The notes: a model not told the origin generated them from the sequence alone. A stretch of DNA of 64,000 bases from Tolypeutes matacus (GCA_026826555.1 JAKSZT010000092.1:498735-562734), one strand, 5' to 3'; positions 12,769 to 25,375 are shown, counted from the stretch's first letter. Program-made: numbers and translations.

Positions 12769-14319
12769 ATGACTATGGCTTACAACAGGGGAGACTCCCT
12801 GCTCCCACCCAGGCTTCAGCACAATATGCATTATGGACATGGTTCTCCAATGCACTACTCACAGACAGCTGGCAATGTTATGTCTAATGAGCATTTTCAT
12901 CCTCAACATTCATCTCACAGACAAGGTCGGGGATATGGGATGCCCAGGGATTCATCTCGCTTTATAAATAGGCACAACATGGCAGGCCCTAAAGTTGGTT
13001 TCTACCCTGGCCCAGGTAAAAGGTGCTGCCAGAGCTATGATAACTTCTCCTATAGATCTCGTTCTTTTAGACGAAGTCACCGCCAGATGCATTGTATGAA
13101 TAAGGAGTGCCAATATGGCTTTGCCCCAGAGAATGGACAGATGCCCAGGGGCTTGGAAGAAACCATTACTTTCTATGAAGTTGAAGAAGGGAATGAGACT
13201 GCTTATCCAACTTTACCGAATCATGGAGGTCCCTCTGCAATGGTTCCTGCTTCCTCAGGGTACTGTGTTGCAAGGCGGGGCCATGGCCCAGGCAAACAGA
13301 CTTTGAATTCAGAGGAGGGTGATGGCCAGAGTGACAATGGGGGATATCATGAAGAATATATTTATCCTTCAGAGCCAGAATATGAAACTTCAGGTGTTTA
13401 TAGCACAGCTGAATCTACAGCAAACATGTCTCTTCAGGACAGAAGACCATGTATTATGTCTCCTCAAGACACAGTTACCTCATACAACTATCCCCAGAAG
13501 GTGATGGTAAATTCTGCAGCAATTGCAGCTTCCTGTGCCAATAATGTTCCAGCTCCAGTCTTACCTAACACTGCATCAGCTAATCAAGCTAGTAGTACCA
13601 CTTCAGTTTCCTCACAGAATGCTATACAGCCTCTATTTGTATCTCCACCTACACAATGCAGGCAAGTGATTGCTTCATCATCCTTTCCATACCACTCTGT
13701 TCCTATTCCTGCTGCTACTGCCTCTCTACCACCACCACCTCCTCCTCCACTTGAGGTAGGAGAAGCTTCAAACTTACCACCACCACCTCCACCTTATTCC
13801 TGTGATCCTAGTGGAAGTGATCTTCCTCAAGATCCAAAAGTTTTACAGTACTATTTCAATCTGGGATTGCAGTGCTATCACCACAACTACTGGCACTCTA
13901 TGGTCTATGTGCCACAGATACAGCAACAGCAGCTTCATGTAGAGAATTATGCAATCTATACTGAGCCACCTCCTTTGGTAGATCACGCCATTCCTCAGTT
14001 GTACAGTGAGGTGGGGAGAGCAGATGGCACACAGGCAGAATCATCAGCAAATGGTACTTTTCCAAATGCTGATGCTGCATCTGTCCCTCATGGAGCAGTC
14101 TATTATCCAGTAATGTCAGATCCCTATGGGCAGCCACCTTTGCCGGGTTTTGATTCCTGTCTTCCTCTTGTGCCAGATTATTCCTATGTTACCCGCTGGC
14201 ATCCAGTTGGTATAACATATGGTGGTTCTTCTCATATTCATGGTGCTATGACTCCTGGGCCAGTTGGCTTTATTGCTTCACCTCCCTCATCTTCTCATTA
14301 TGTACCTCAGAATATGTAA
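12769..14319 (+). pseudogene. ALG13: ALG13 C-terminal tail, open frame after an in-frame TAG (516 codons)
   Basis: It is in the same frame as the upstream ORF and separated only by the TAG and two codons. It encodes the low-complexity C-terminal half of long ALG13: a Tyr/His/Arg-rich part ([20 protein letters not shown]), an acidic segment ([18 protein letters not shown]), a Ser/Thr-rich part, two short polyproline runs of eight and seven residues, and the conserved end [18 protein letters not shown]. The polyproline runs are shorter than those of the human protein as I remember it. It has no internal stop or frameshift over 1.55 kb. ATG 12769 lacks any separate promoter, so independent translation is unlikely. 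Confidence 0.85.
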
Positions 14320-14953
14320 GATTCAGCAGTATGAAGTATTACACTGCCATTTTTCTTGCTCTTTTGGTTTTTAAAGTGTTTTATGTTAGTGCTTAAGTGA
14401 TTTAGGTAGTTATAGTGGTTAATATTGTATCTGTCTTATTTTATCTTTTGATTTAAATTAATACTTTAAAAGAATATTACTTTTGGTTGTGAATAAGGAA
14501 AATGGGATGGATGTACAACTAGCTCCATATTGAGCATACCTCATTGTATTCAGCTGTTTTTCTGTCAGCCAGCTTGTCAACTTTGTATCAGTGATGGTAC
14601 CATTTCTAAAAGGAATAAATCATACAAACTATTTCCTTGGCTCAGAAATCACACTACATATCAAACCATGCAAAATTGGAATAATTTCATTTTTTTCTAG
14701 CAACTTAAACAACAAAACCAAGAACCTTTGGTTAACATTAAATGAGAGAACTCTTCAGGTTTCTTAAGGTTTATCAGAACTGAGTTTTGTTCTATGATAT
14801 TAATCAGTTTTGAAGGCACATGGTGCTCTGCTTTAGATTTATCCCATATGCTATTGTTTAATTTTGGATTTATGTAACTTTCACTGCACAGTATTGAATT
14901 GGTGTCTTTTGCACAGTTAGCAGTAAATAAAAATTAGCATTTAAAAAAAAAAA
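14320..14953 (+). other. ALG13: 3' UTR and poly(A) of the ALG13 retrocopy
   Basis: An AT-rich 3' UTR with polyadenylation signal AATAAA at 14926-14931 and a poly(A) tract beginning at 14943 that merges into the right target-site duplication. It confirms reverse transcription of a polyadenylated mRNA. Confidence 0.9.
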
Positions 14954-14965
14954 AGAAAAAAGGGA
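14954..14965. repeat. Target-site duplication, right copy (ALG13 retrocopy)
   Basis: AGAAAAAAGGGA directly after the poly(A) tract. Beyond it, block B resumes with ACTTATAGCATGAGTACT. Confidence 0.85.
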
Positions 14966-15004
14966 ATACTCAGGAACAACAAATGTGTTAACAGACTTAT
15001 AGCA

Positions 15005-17165
15005 TGAGTACTATATCAGTCAAGGTTCACTCAGAGAAACAACACTCATGAGAGACACATATTTAGAGATTGATTACAAGGAATTGGATTACACAATTGT
15101 GGTAAGGAACTTCCCAGGAAGCCATGCATTTGGGCTGGAAGAATGAAGGTAAAGTAGTAGAAATGGGAAACACAGGAATTTGGGCCACTTCCTCATGTAA
15201 CTTATTTGTGCCTATTGGGCCAGCTCAAACCAATCACATATTTACCACCTACACTTTATAATGGAGTTTTGCATGCCAGCTTTGTTGCTTGGTGTCTTCA
15301 CACAGCATGCAGGTCATGATGCACAATTCATGTTACATGGTAACTTGTTGGTCCTTGGTTAAGTATTTGGTCACTACTAGGTCCAGTAACAAGCCAAAAC
15401 TATTTCCCAAAAGGAGCATGGTTATCTACAAAGATTGACATGGTTCTGGTCCAAAATCCTAAAGCTCTGTTTTTCACCTACAGAGACAGACGGTAGCCAA
15501 CACTGATTTCTAGGTTCTTGGTTACATCATAAGAAAGAATTCAGAGATACACCACAGTTATGAGAAAGTTAGAAAAGAGTTTAATAAAGGGAAAGTATGT
15601 CACACTCAGACATGAGGGCGGGAGTGCTCAAGACAGAGATACACCCTCTCTAGGGGTTTCTCATTTTATTGGTTATCATTGGGAGTTAGGGTTTATGCTA
15701 ATTGGAGTATTTAGGACAAAGTAGGGAAAATTCATTGGGTGGTTTGGTTTTTAGGGGTTGCTGTCTATTGGTAATTGGCTACTGGCTATTGCTCTTGAGA
15801 CCTACTGCAGTTTGTTGTGTGAGGGTCTTATGAAAATAGGTGAGTGGTATGGGAATTTCCTGCTTTTCTCCTTCTTTCTTCTGGGTGGATGCTGCAAGCT
15901 GCATTCCTATAACTTGTTTGTGCATGTCAACAGATAAAATTTGCCAGAGCTGCTTCCACAGCTGATGAGTGAATGCCATAAGCTGCCTCCTGATAAGTTT
16001 CTATGCGAGTCCAGCAGGATGTTCCTTCAGTCTTTTCTACTGGGTAGTGTTTATTGGATTTTCCACCTCTCCTCCTTAGGTCTCTATTCTATCCTGCCTC
16101 AGTTGCAGAGCCTTCTCTTCTTCTGGTCCACTCAAAACCAGCAGTTTTGGAACATTTGGAAAATGGCCTAGTATCCACACGCAAAGGAGGAATATTTTAC
16201 CTCAAAAATCCAAAGAGACCCACCAGGTTTTGTAACTCTATTTTGGTTATAGGAGAGGCTAGAAACAACCACTTATCCTTCACATTAGAAAGGATATATC
16301 AACATGACCCACTCCCTGGGGCCCTAGAAGTTTCACTGCAGTGAAGGGCCTTAACTGTTGGTGAATTTATTTTCCACCCATTGAAACACAGAAGTATTTC
16401 AAATATGTCTAAAGTAGTTCTAATTCTTATTCATTAGGGAAAATAAGCATATCATCATCAGTGAAATGACCAACATGATGTCTTATGAAACAAAAAGTCT
16501 GTCAAGATCCTGTGAATATAATTATGATATAGAGCTAGATCATACTTAGCTCTATGTCATAGAGCTAGATAGACCACTAAGGTGGGAGAGTGATAGCATT
16601 TATCTGGCCTTTTCAGGCAAACACAAACAGCTTCTGTGGTTTGGGGTCACAGTATTTGAGAAAAAATAACATTCGTCAGAATAACAGTTGCATACAAAGT
16701 ACTAGGGAATGTGATAATTGGCTAAATCAACAAACCACATTTGGAACAGACGCTGCAAATACAGTCACCACCTGGTGAATTTCATGATAATTCACAGGTA
16801 TATTCCAAGAACCATCTGTTGTCTGCACAAGACAGAAAGGTGAGTTGAAAGAGAATGTGATAGGAATATTTGTCCAAATATTCTTCAAGTCCTTGATGGT
16901 CACATTAATCTCTGTAATGACTCCAGAAATGTGGTTTTGCTATTCTTTATTATTTTCCTAGGTAGAGGCAGTTCTCATGGTTCCACTTGGCCTTTCCTAC
17001 CATAATGTCTCTTAATCCACAAGTCAGGCAGTTAATATGAAGATTATGACAAGTGGACTTTAATCATATATACAAAATACTATCACAGCAACACCTAGAT
17101 TAGAGTCTGATAACTGAGGACTATAGGCAAACCAAGTTTACACATAAAACTGATCATCACAGGTG
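15005..17165 (+). repeat. Interspersed repeat, copy in block B (interrupted)
   Basis: It has the same ends as the repeat at 4497-5815: AGTCAAGGTTCACTCAGAGAAACAAC on the left and AAGTTTACACATAAAACTGATC on the right. The middle is expanded by the LTR-like insertion at 15505-15980. Confidence 0.5.
15505..15980 (-). mobile_element. LTR remnant of an endogenous retrovirus (reverse orientation)
   Basis: Read on the minus strand it has the look of a retroviral R-U5: CTTTATTAAACTC (ATTAAA signal), then TATCTCTGAATTCTTTCTTA, ending ..CCTAGAAATCA. Upstream is a CCAATAAAATGAGAAACCCC promoter-like stretch. Block A lacks this DNA (about 120 bases against about 610 between shared landmarks), so it is an insertion. 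I found no clean target-site duplication and the edges are approximate. Confidence 0.5.
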
Positions 17166-17245
17166 CCAACACTATTATATCCATAAAACTGTTTTTACAC
17201 AGTGCCCTAATTATTCCATGGAATCTCTGTGATTACCATAATATC

Positions 17246-18420
17246 CAAAAGATCAGCCATGATCATACTTGTTCACGTTTCTTCTTATATATCTCAAAGA
17301 AGAAACAACATCCAATTTAATTGTGGCTCATTATTATTCTTTATTTTAAAGCAGATAAACAGGTTGAGAATAGGAGCAATGTTGGTAGCCTGGTAGGCAA
17401 TAATATGAAATAAAATGAAGGTACATTCTATTCCAGCTGAAGAAATTGTGAAAGGGCCAGTCTGAGCATGTAGCTGATTCCATCTCAAAAAGTATGTGAG
17501 CAAAAGTCTTAAACAATGTCCATATACCTGCAAAATAAGAAACATAGCGTCAAGAGGATGCCAAGAAAAGAATCAGAATGTTGTTTCCTTAGCATCTACA
17601 AGGAGAGTAACAAGTGTCAAATGGCACTGATTCACTGGAATCAAAAGGAACCGGGGTTAGATTCCTAGAATTGAGATTAGAAGAAGAATCTTCTATGATC
17701 AAATTATTTCCAAAAATTTAGAAGATACATTGCTGTCTAAGTGCCTAAGCAGGGTGAAAGCTATAGATAATTCAGGAATGAGACATGGATGCTTTTTATG
17801 TAATACAACAGAAAACAATCCACTCTTAGAAAACCATTCATGGGTTGTTCAGTACAGCTCAATGTACCAGGTGTCAAGCAATGATCCAGACACTGACATA
17901 TAATAGTATAAAACAATGTTTGGAAAAGCCACCTTGGAACTAAGATTACATGTGTTAAAACCCAAGCCCATTTTCCTACACCCCTTGTGTTGAAATAAAA
18001 GTTTCTCATTGTTTATTTATTTATCTTTAAATTTTATACTTCACAATGGTGAAGTAAACTTAAAATTATATTTTACATGTGGAATTTATGAGAAATCCTG
18101 ATACATTTTTAACTCAAAAAATTTGTGTTGATAGATATGAAAGCTGAAGCAAAAGGATTCATAAATAAATAGTAAGATTGTAATGACCATCCATGAATTT
18201 CAAAATTTCCGGAAATACTGTGAAAAGCCCTTAAACAATCTCCCTTAAGAGCCCAAGGGAATCCTCAATATGAAGTTATTTTCCTTTATATAAGTTTTTC
18301 TAAAAGAGAAATGAAATTTCCTATGGTGCACACTAACATACCTATTTTAAACATGGTTGCCTTATTTGTGGTCTTTTCAATGACTTTACTGCTAAAGATG
18401 AACTACCCCTTATTATATGC
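17246..18420. other. Intergenic DNA, nothing recognised
   Basis: AT-rich sequence without convincing reading frames or repeat heads on either strand. Short ORFs (for example 83 codons at 17294-17545 on the minus strand) have no family resemblance that I can see. Confidence 0.5.
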
Positions 18421-18870
18421 TGTATTAGTCAGGGTTCTCTAGGGAAACAGAACCAACAGGAGATATCTGTAAATAGTATGAGATTTTATAAAATTGTCTC
18501 ACACAACCGTGGGAATGCACAAGTCCAAATTCCATAGAGCAGGCTGCAAGTCAGGTACTCAGATGAAGGTCCTCATTGAATTCCCCAGGAGATTTTGCCA
18601 ATCTGAAGCAGAGATGGAGATTCTCTCCCTGAATGCTGAAATCACTTCTCCTTTTAGGGCCTTCAACTGATTGCTTGAGATGTCATTCGTTGCTCATGGT
18701 GATCTCCTCAGTTAATTGTAGATATAATCAGAGTTATATCCAGTCAACTCACTGATGATTAAAGTCTATGAAGTGCCATTGTATTACAATTAGCCCAGGG
18801 CTTGCTTGACCAAACAACTGGGCATCATTACCTGACTGGGTTGACACATTAGCCTAAACATCACATATAC
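18421..18870 (+). repeat. Interspersed repeat with 'TATTAGTCAGGGTTCTCTAGG' start
   Basis: It begins TATTAGTCAGGGTTCTCTAGG then GAAACAGAACCAACAGGAG, continues through GGGCCTTCAACTGATTG, and ends GGGTTGACACATTAGCCTAAACATCACA. These ends and the internal marks fit a common eutherian interspersed repeat whose name I cannot assign with certainty. It shares its ends with the longer elements in blocks A and B. Confidence 0.65.
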
Positions 18871-19684
18871 CCATATTTAAAAATCCATGCAAGAAAAATG
18901 GTAGACAAGGAGATGCAACCTCCAGGATCCTTCACTGTCTTTTCTGCTAACTAGCTTCAGAAAACCACAGGGAATTAAAGAGCAATGAGAAGAATACAAA
19001 ACTTTACTCATTGTTTCTTACTCTACAATCACCATCCCCCACATCAAAATATTGTACCATAAAAAGAGGATTCCAGGAAGCAGATAAAGCAGATAAAGAA
19101 AACAGAATCGGCGGGGGGGAGGGTCTTACTTTTGCGAGGTAGTAGCAACAGTGGTTACGGCAGCTATAGTGCTGGTAAGAGTTGCAGTGATGGTCTGTGT
19201 AGGGACAGTTGAAATTAGGAAGAAAAGTTCCCAGTCACATAGTAACTCTTTCTCAAGCAACAAAATGTGTCCCACTCTTTCTTGGACTTACATTCATCAG
19301 TCTAAATTCATTTCTGCAAAGCTGTCATCAAGTTTGTCATACCTTCACCCTAGCCTTGTCCTGGCCTCTTCCCTCTTGTTTTTCCCAACCTAGCCATGTC
19401 CTTGCTGGGACAGCAAATATCTGAGGTTCGTCACCTATGACATCAAGAGTTGTAGAACAGAAGTCATCCTCCATATCTCAAGAATGAGCACAGAAGCCCC
19501 AATCAACTAGTTGTCACAATCTTAGGGACTACTACCCAGAAGCAGAAAGAGCATCCCTAGCAAACCAATAACCTGGCATCTCCCCCAGGATTACTCATGA
19601 TTGAATATTTTCCACTGCAACTAATATGTACAGGAAATGACTGTAACTTTAGGTATCTTTGGTCAACCTTAAGAGATATAAGAA
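18871..19684. other. Intergenic DNA, nothing recognised
   Basis: No gene, RNA or repeat head identified. The ORFs at 19151-19424 overlap in two frames and show no domain. Confidence 0.4.
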
Positions 19685-20155
19685 GGGGGCAGATGTGGCT
19701 CAAATGGTTGGGCATCCTTCACCCATATGGAGAGACCCGGTTTCAATCCCCGGGACCTCCCAGTAAAAATTTTAAAAAAGAAAAATATAGAGGCGCGTGG
19801 GTGCACCGTCAGGCCCCATGAGCAGGTGCACCACCAGGCCAGATGCGCGGGTGTGCCACCAGGCCCTGCTGAGCCATGCAGCAAGATGATGATGTAACAG
19901 GAGAGTGACACAAGGCAGAACCAAGACGAGACGCACCGAAAAACCAGGAACTAAGGTGGCACAGGCAGTAGGACGCCTCTCTCCCACATCAGAGTTTCTG
20001 AGGATCAAATCCCAGTGAATACAGGAGGAGAACGATGAGAAGAGAGGGCAGGAAACAGACACAGAGAATTGCCCAGTGAATGGACATAAAAACAGCAAAA
20101 ACTGGAGGGGGGGTATGTTAAAAATGGATTTAAATAAATAAATAAATAAATAAAA
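19685..20155 (+). mobile_element. Composite tRNA-derived SINE (DAS-like)
   Basis: The head GGGGGCAGATGTGGCTCAA carries a pol III A box (TGGCTCAAATGG), and GGTTTCAATCCCCGG is the B box. The body continues with CATGCAGCAAGATGATGATG, ACAGGAGAGTGACACAAGGC and a second tRNA-like segment (CTCCCACATC .. GGATCAAATCCCAGTG), so the element looks dimeric. It ends in (AAAT)n at 20132-20155. The element at 63590 is colinear over most of its length. Confidence 0.8.
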
Positions 20156-20415
20156 AGGATGGGTTGGGGGGAAAATACAGCAAATGTAAGGTATGGACTA
20201 TAGTTAGTACTGTAGTAATATTTTGATGACATTCTTTCATAATTTCTAACAAATGTTTCCCAACAATGCAAGGTGTTTGTGGTGGGGTGATATATGGGAG
20301 TCCTGTATGATGTTATTCATGTTTGTTTTGTAAGTTCACAACTTTCACTGTACACTTATTGTTTATTATGTTCATGTATGAGTGATATACTTCAATAAAT
20401 TTTTTAAAAAAATAA
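20156..20415 (+). mobile_element. L1-type 3' end with AATAAA and A-rich tail
   Basis: It contains GGTATGGACTATAGTTAGTA, TAATTTCTAACAAATGTTTC, ATATATGGGAGTCCTGTATG and CAATAAATTTTTTAAAAAAA. This resembles the last 250 bases of the local L1 3' UTR. It directly follows the SINE tail: either an L1 3' fragment next to the SINE, or a SINE with an L1-derived tail. Confidence 0.55.
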
Positions 20416-20940
20416 GCTGTAACTCAAATTTACTTAATAGTATCTCCTCTTTAATTGCAATAAAATCTCTTCCTTCAGGTGCTGCCCTGAACAGGGCCAC
20501 ATTTGTCTCACCATTTGTGTTGACTGAAACTTCATCTCTACAGCAATAATTATGAGAGACACAGTACACAGAATGGAATAATTTTTTATTATGTAAATGT
20601 TTTATTTGAAGTAATGCATTACTCCCAGATTATAACACTTTTAGAGTTAGAGTAACATTATGATAATGAAAACAATAGCAAACAACTTGATAAGCAACAG
20701 TACATTAATTCCTACACATATATTTTTTATTTTCTGTGACATCTCCTTGTTTTAGGTGTAAAATTATAATAAAAATATATTGTACACTTAGCATACCTAG
20801 CCTATTGTATCCTAGCTAACTTCTGGGTATTCTCTCTCCCTAAATTGTCATATTTAACAGTATTTTAGACTCAATGGGAGAGGTTGGTGATACATGAGGA
20901 AAGGTGCTCCAAGGAGCACAATCTGCCATACAGTCTGGAA
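20416..20940. other. Intergenic AT-rich DNA, nothing recognised
   Basis: No reading frame or repeat head that I can support. Confidence 0.4.
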
Positions 20941-20944
20941 ATTT

Positions 20945-23900
20945 CATAGAGAAAAAACACTTTAAGAAGGATGAAGAGGAAATGGTACACTTATGCACTG
21001 CTGGTGGGAATGTAGAATGGTGAAGCCATTGTGGAGGACAGTTTGGAAGGTCCTCAGGAAGCTAATTATAGAACTGCCATATGATCCAGAAATCTCACTG
21101 CTGGATATATACCCAGAAGAATAGAAAGCAGGGACATGAACAGATATAGGCACACTAATGTTCATAGCAGCATTTATTCATTATTCTTAAAAGTTAGAAG
21201 TGACCCAAGAGTCCAGCAACAGATGAATAAGCAAATTGTGGTATATACATAAAATGGAATATTACTCAGATATAAGAAGGAATGCAGTATTAACACATGG
21301 GATAACATGGATGAATCTTGAAGACCTTATGTTGAGTAAAGTAAGCCAGTCACTGAAGGACAAATATTTCATGACCTCACTGATATGACTTAAGCAAATT
21401 GAACAGACTCAGATAGCTAGAGTCTGGAAGAGACGGGAGCAGAGGGTGGTAGGCTGATGCTCAATATGGGCAAAATCGATGATAAGGTGGAAGGGTGTAG
21501 TTGGGCAGTGATGGGGATGACAGTGGTGCAGTGATGTGATTGGGTTCTATGATGCAGGAATGTGGGGGGGTGGAGAGTATGGTGGGGGGATTGGGTTAGA
21601 CTATCCATGGAACTGGGGCTAGGGTTGGAGGAAGGAGCAGGTGAACTCTGGGGATCTGCAGGTCTGTGGTTAAAACTACAATAGTGAGTATGTCTTCTGG
21701 CAAGTATGGCAGGGGTGGGTTACTGGTGTAGAGCATCAGGGGTGGGGGAATATACGGGATAGAGCACACCTGGGGCATGCCTCTATGGAACATAAAGTGT
21801 TTATATTGTAATAGTGTGTTATCCCAGTGGGTGGAGACCCACATAATAATCAAGAAAATATTAAACTCTCATCCTGGGATGTCCCACTATGTTCTCAATT
21901 AGAGGGACAAGAATCTCCTGAGAACATGGGCAGTGCCTAATAAAAGAAAACAAACCAATATGCCAAGCCTTCAATATTATTGCACGTAAATATGATCTTT
22001 ATTCTTCAAAACTTGAAACTTAGTGGTTACCACAGGTTCCAAGTGAAGGGGGAGGGAAGAATAGAATAGATGGAACACAGGGCATTTTTAGAGCATAGGA
22101 ATTGTTCTGCATGATCTTGCAATAATGGATACAGGCCATTTTAAATTTTGTTAAAATCTATAAAAGTGTATGGTGCAAAATGTACCATAAAGTAAACCAT
22201 TGACCATGGTTCATAGCAATACTTCAATATTTGTACAATTGTAACAAATGTACCATCTGCATGTAAAATGTTATTAATAAGGGAAAGTGGGAGAAAAGGA
22301 AGGGGTGGGGTATATGGGTATCCCCTATATATCCTATATGGCTTTTCTGTAACCAAAAGCTTCTTTGAAGATAAAGTAAAAAAAATAAGACACCAGGGGA
22401 ACATACAGAAGAAATTGTCACTGTACATAAAAGACAACAGATCTTACAGTGATGAAAGACACAATGAATAAAAATTTTTCTCTTGTTTTTTATTTTTTAT
22501 TTTTGTATTTTGTTTTTTTAAATATTATTATTATTTTATTTTATTACTAATTTTATTTGGTTATTTTTTTACTTTGTTTTTGGGGAGGTGTTGGATCACA
22601 GTAGGGTCACAATTGTGGCAGGGGAGGATCACTGGTGTGGGATGTCAATGATGGGGGGATGTGTGAGGAGAGGTGCACCTGGGGCATGCCTCTAGGCAGG
22701 TGAATATGTTCAAGTGTGCAGGTGGCATTGTCTGGGTAGGTGGAGACCCATATAATAACTGAAAGAATACTGAATTCCCATCCTGGGGAGTCCTGCTACA
22801 TTCTCTAAAAGAGTGGCAAGACTCCCTCAAGTAAATGGGCAGTGCCTAGTGAAGGATGTTCAGACCATTATGCCAGGCCCTTGATATTGATGATTGTACT
22901 CATGAATCTTTTCTTGTGAAATTAAAGCTTAGCCTACTATTATATGTTGCCTAAGAGTTACCTCCTGAAAGCCTCCCTGTTGCTTAAATGTGGTGCCTCT
23001 CTAAGCTTAACTCAGCATATAAATGCACTACCTTCCCCTAGTGTGGGACATGACTCCTGGGGATGAGCTTTCCTGGCACTGAGGGATTACCAAGCACCAA
23101 CTAGCAATGCATCTGGAAAAAGACCTTGAACAAAATGGGGAAATATTAAATACAAATGTGTTTTTATGGCTAAGAGATTTCAAAGTGAATTGGGGGGTCA
23201 TTTCAGAGGATACTCTTATGCATGTCTCAACAGAATCTCATTGACTGCCACAGTAAACAGTGCCTCAAACAGCAGGGCTTTTGGGGCTCTGGAGACATCT
23301 AGAACTATAAGCAGGGTAGACAATCTCAGGAATTCAGCACCGTGTTAGTGGGCCTTACTTTGAAATATATGCTCCCAATATATCATGGTTAGACTCATTT
23401 ATAATTTCCCTACACATGGCTCTTCTGCCTTTTTATTTGAACTTATAATTAGCACTATACATGTTAATTATATGTCCCAGAGACTTAAACCTTAGGTCTG
23501 TTGAGATGCTGTTTGAGCCCTGAATCTCAGCAGAATTGCAGCACCTACTCTCCAGTTCATTGGACTCACCCAGGACAACTAACAAGAGGATGATGATAGA
23601 CCATGCCCATTTCAAAAAACAGAGAGTATCTACAACTGCAAGCAAGACAGTTCCATCCATCTGCCCCATGGGATCTAAGCCACCTCTCAATCAGAAACAG
23701 AGAGGGCATCGCTACCCAAAAATCCTCAAGATTGGGGAATGAACAATGAACTAAAGCAAATTTATTATTATTCTATTATAGACTTATTAGTCTAACAATG
23801 GAAGAACTTGTATTATTGATATAAAGGCAGCAGCCAACAGAAGTTCTGAGAAGAGGGAAAGGGAAGAATGGGTGTAATATGGGGGCATTTGGGGGGCATT

Positions 23901-24155
23901 GGAATTGTCCTGCATGACATTGCAATGATGGATACAGGCCATTATATAATTTGTCAAAACCTATAAAATTGTGTGGGGTAAATTATAATATAAACTATAG
24001 CCCATAGTTAGTAGCAATGCTTCAATATGTGTTCATTGATTGTAACAAACATGCCAAACAAAAGAAAAATGTTGTTAATGTGGGTAGGTGTGGGAAAGGA
24101 GGCGGCAGAGTATATAGGAATCTCCTATATTTTGATTGGCAGCAGGAATTACATT
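20945..24155 (+). mobile_element. 5'-truncated LINE-1 with the full-length long 3' UTR
   Basis: It starts inside the C-terminal part of ORF2 (TGGTACACTTATGCACTGCTGG encodes the 'GTLMHCWW'-type motif) and reaches the ORF2 end near 21390 (TCACTGATATGA). The next roughly 2.7 kb is 3' UTR. Its first section (21660-22370) is repeated in diverged form at 22590-22960 plus 23830-24155. About 850 bases (22960-23830) occur only in the second copy. This is the most complete plus-strand copy of the 3' UTR here. Confidence 0.85.
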
Positions 24156-24365
24156 AATCACTTTTTCAATTTTCTACTCCATAGAAAAGATGTCTTCCAG
24201 TGTTCAAAAATATATTCTTGTCCACAAAAAATGTGATGTTGAGGATTCACCCACACCCCAACATTTATAGCATATTTAAACATCTTATAAAAACAGGCAG
24301 ATTTGAAACTGAAGGTACCCAAGAAAAGCATGCTATTAAAGCTAATCCATTCCTGTTAGTGTATA
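24155..24365. repeat. Partial third copy of the duplicated intergenic sequence
   Basis: Related to 3035-3310 (ATTACATTAATCACTTTTTC / ATTCATTACTTTGTCAATTT region, then AGCATATTTAAACATCTTAT / TGGATTTAAACATCTGGTAA). Like that copy, it directly follows an L1 3' UTR. Confidence 0.5.
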
Positions 24366-24685
24366 CCTATTGTAACTAGGGCTTTTTTAAATAAATGAGA
24401 TGAATACACAAAGAGAGACAAAGATATGGAAGTCAGAAGGTGAAAACAAGGAATTCCAGAAGAGAAGAGAGTGACCAGCAGAAGCTACCACATGCCTTGC
24501 CATGTGCAGAGGAGTCAAGGATCACCAGCAGCCAATCTTTGAGAGAAAGCATTGCCTTGATGGTGGCTTGATTTGGACATTTTTCTCAGCCTCAAAACTG
24601 TAACACTTAAAAACTCCCATTGTTAAGCCAATCCACTTTATGGTACCTTGCTTTAAGCAGCCTAGGAGATTAAAAAGCCATCTTC
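24366..24685 (+). mobile_element. MaLR-like LTR, 3' part
   Basis: It contains CCTTGCCATGTGCAGAGGAG, TGGTGGCTTGATTTGGACAT, CAGCCTCAAAACTGTAA, TTGTTAAGCCAATCCACTTT and GCTTTAAGCAGCCTAGGAGA. These fit the R-U5 side of a MaLR-type (THE1/MST/MLT-like) LTR. The boundaries are approximate. Confidence 0.55.
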
Positions 24686-24744
24686 CTCAGAGCTCCAAGA
24701 AGAGATAGAAGGTAGCAGATCACCATAACAAGGAAATGCAGCTT

Positions 24745-25370
24745 AAAAAAGCAAGAGGCAGGATTGTGAGAAGATGGCAGAGTTGGGAACTTCAGGATTC
24801 AGTCCTTCTACCAAAACAACTATTAAATAACCAGGAACTTTCTGAAACAAAAATTTTGAATCTCTGGAGGCCAGAAAAACATTGTACAGCATCCGGGAAT
24901 AGCGGGAAAAAGAGGCTGTTAAATTATGGCAAAGAACAGTAAATTGCTCTCTCAGCACGGAGTCTACCAGCACTCATCCAGCACTCTCCCAGCAGGCAAA
25001 CATGGGGCCCAGCTCCTAGCTAGATCACTGGTGACAGAAAGGGACATAAACGTCCTCTTCTCCATGAACACGGGTAATCATTGATCATGACTTTTCATTA
25101 GGAGATTTAGATCTCTAGGGGAGCCATTGTATCAAGCTGTCCACGTCAAAGGAACAAGCAGCCTTTCTTTCAGTGCACTCCGAAAAAGATGGTGTCAGCC
25201 AATGTTTCAACCTGCTACACACAAAGTGTCTGGCAGCCATTGTTTCAACGCTTCCCTGACAGATTCTGTGTCAGTAGAGACTTAAAGACACTGTGCTTCC
25301 TCAGGGCTGAGGGGGACAGTAACGTGAAAAGATGTATTTGCTGGGCAGGCTAGGAAATCTCAACTTTGGG
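24745..25370 (+). mobile_element. Outer LINE-1, 5' UTR start (split by the provirus)
   Basis: It starts GAGGCAGGATTGTGAGAAG then ATGGCAGAGTTGGG, the usual beginning of a mammalian L1 5' UTR, and continues GAACTTCAGGATTCAGTCC and TTGTACAGCATCCGG, matching the start of the L1 at 58648. The element continues at 43350 after the provirus, then at 56683 after a nested L1. Confidence 0.7.
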
Positions 25371-25375
25371 GATCC

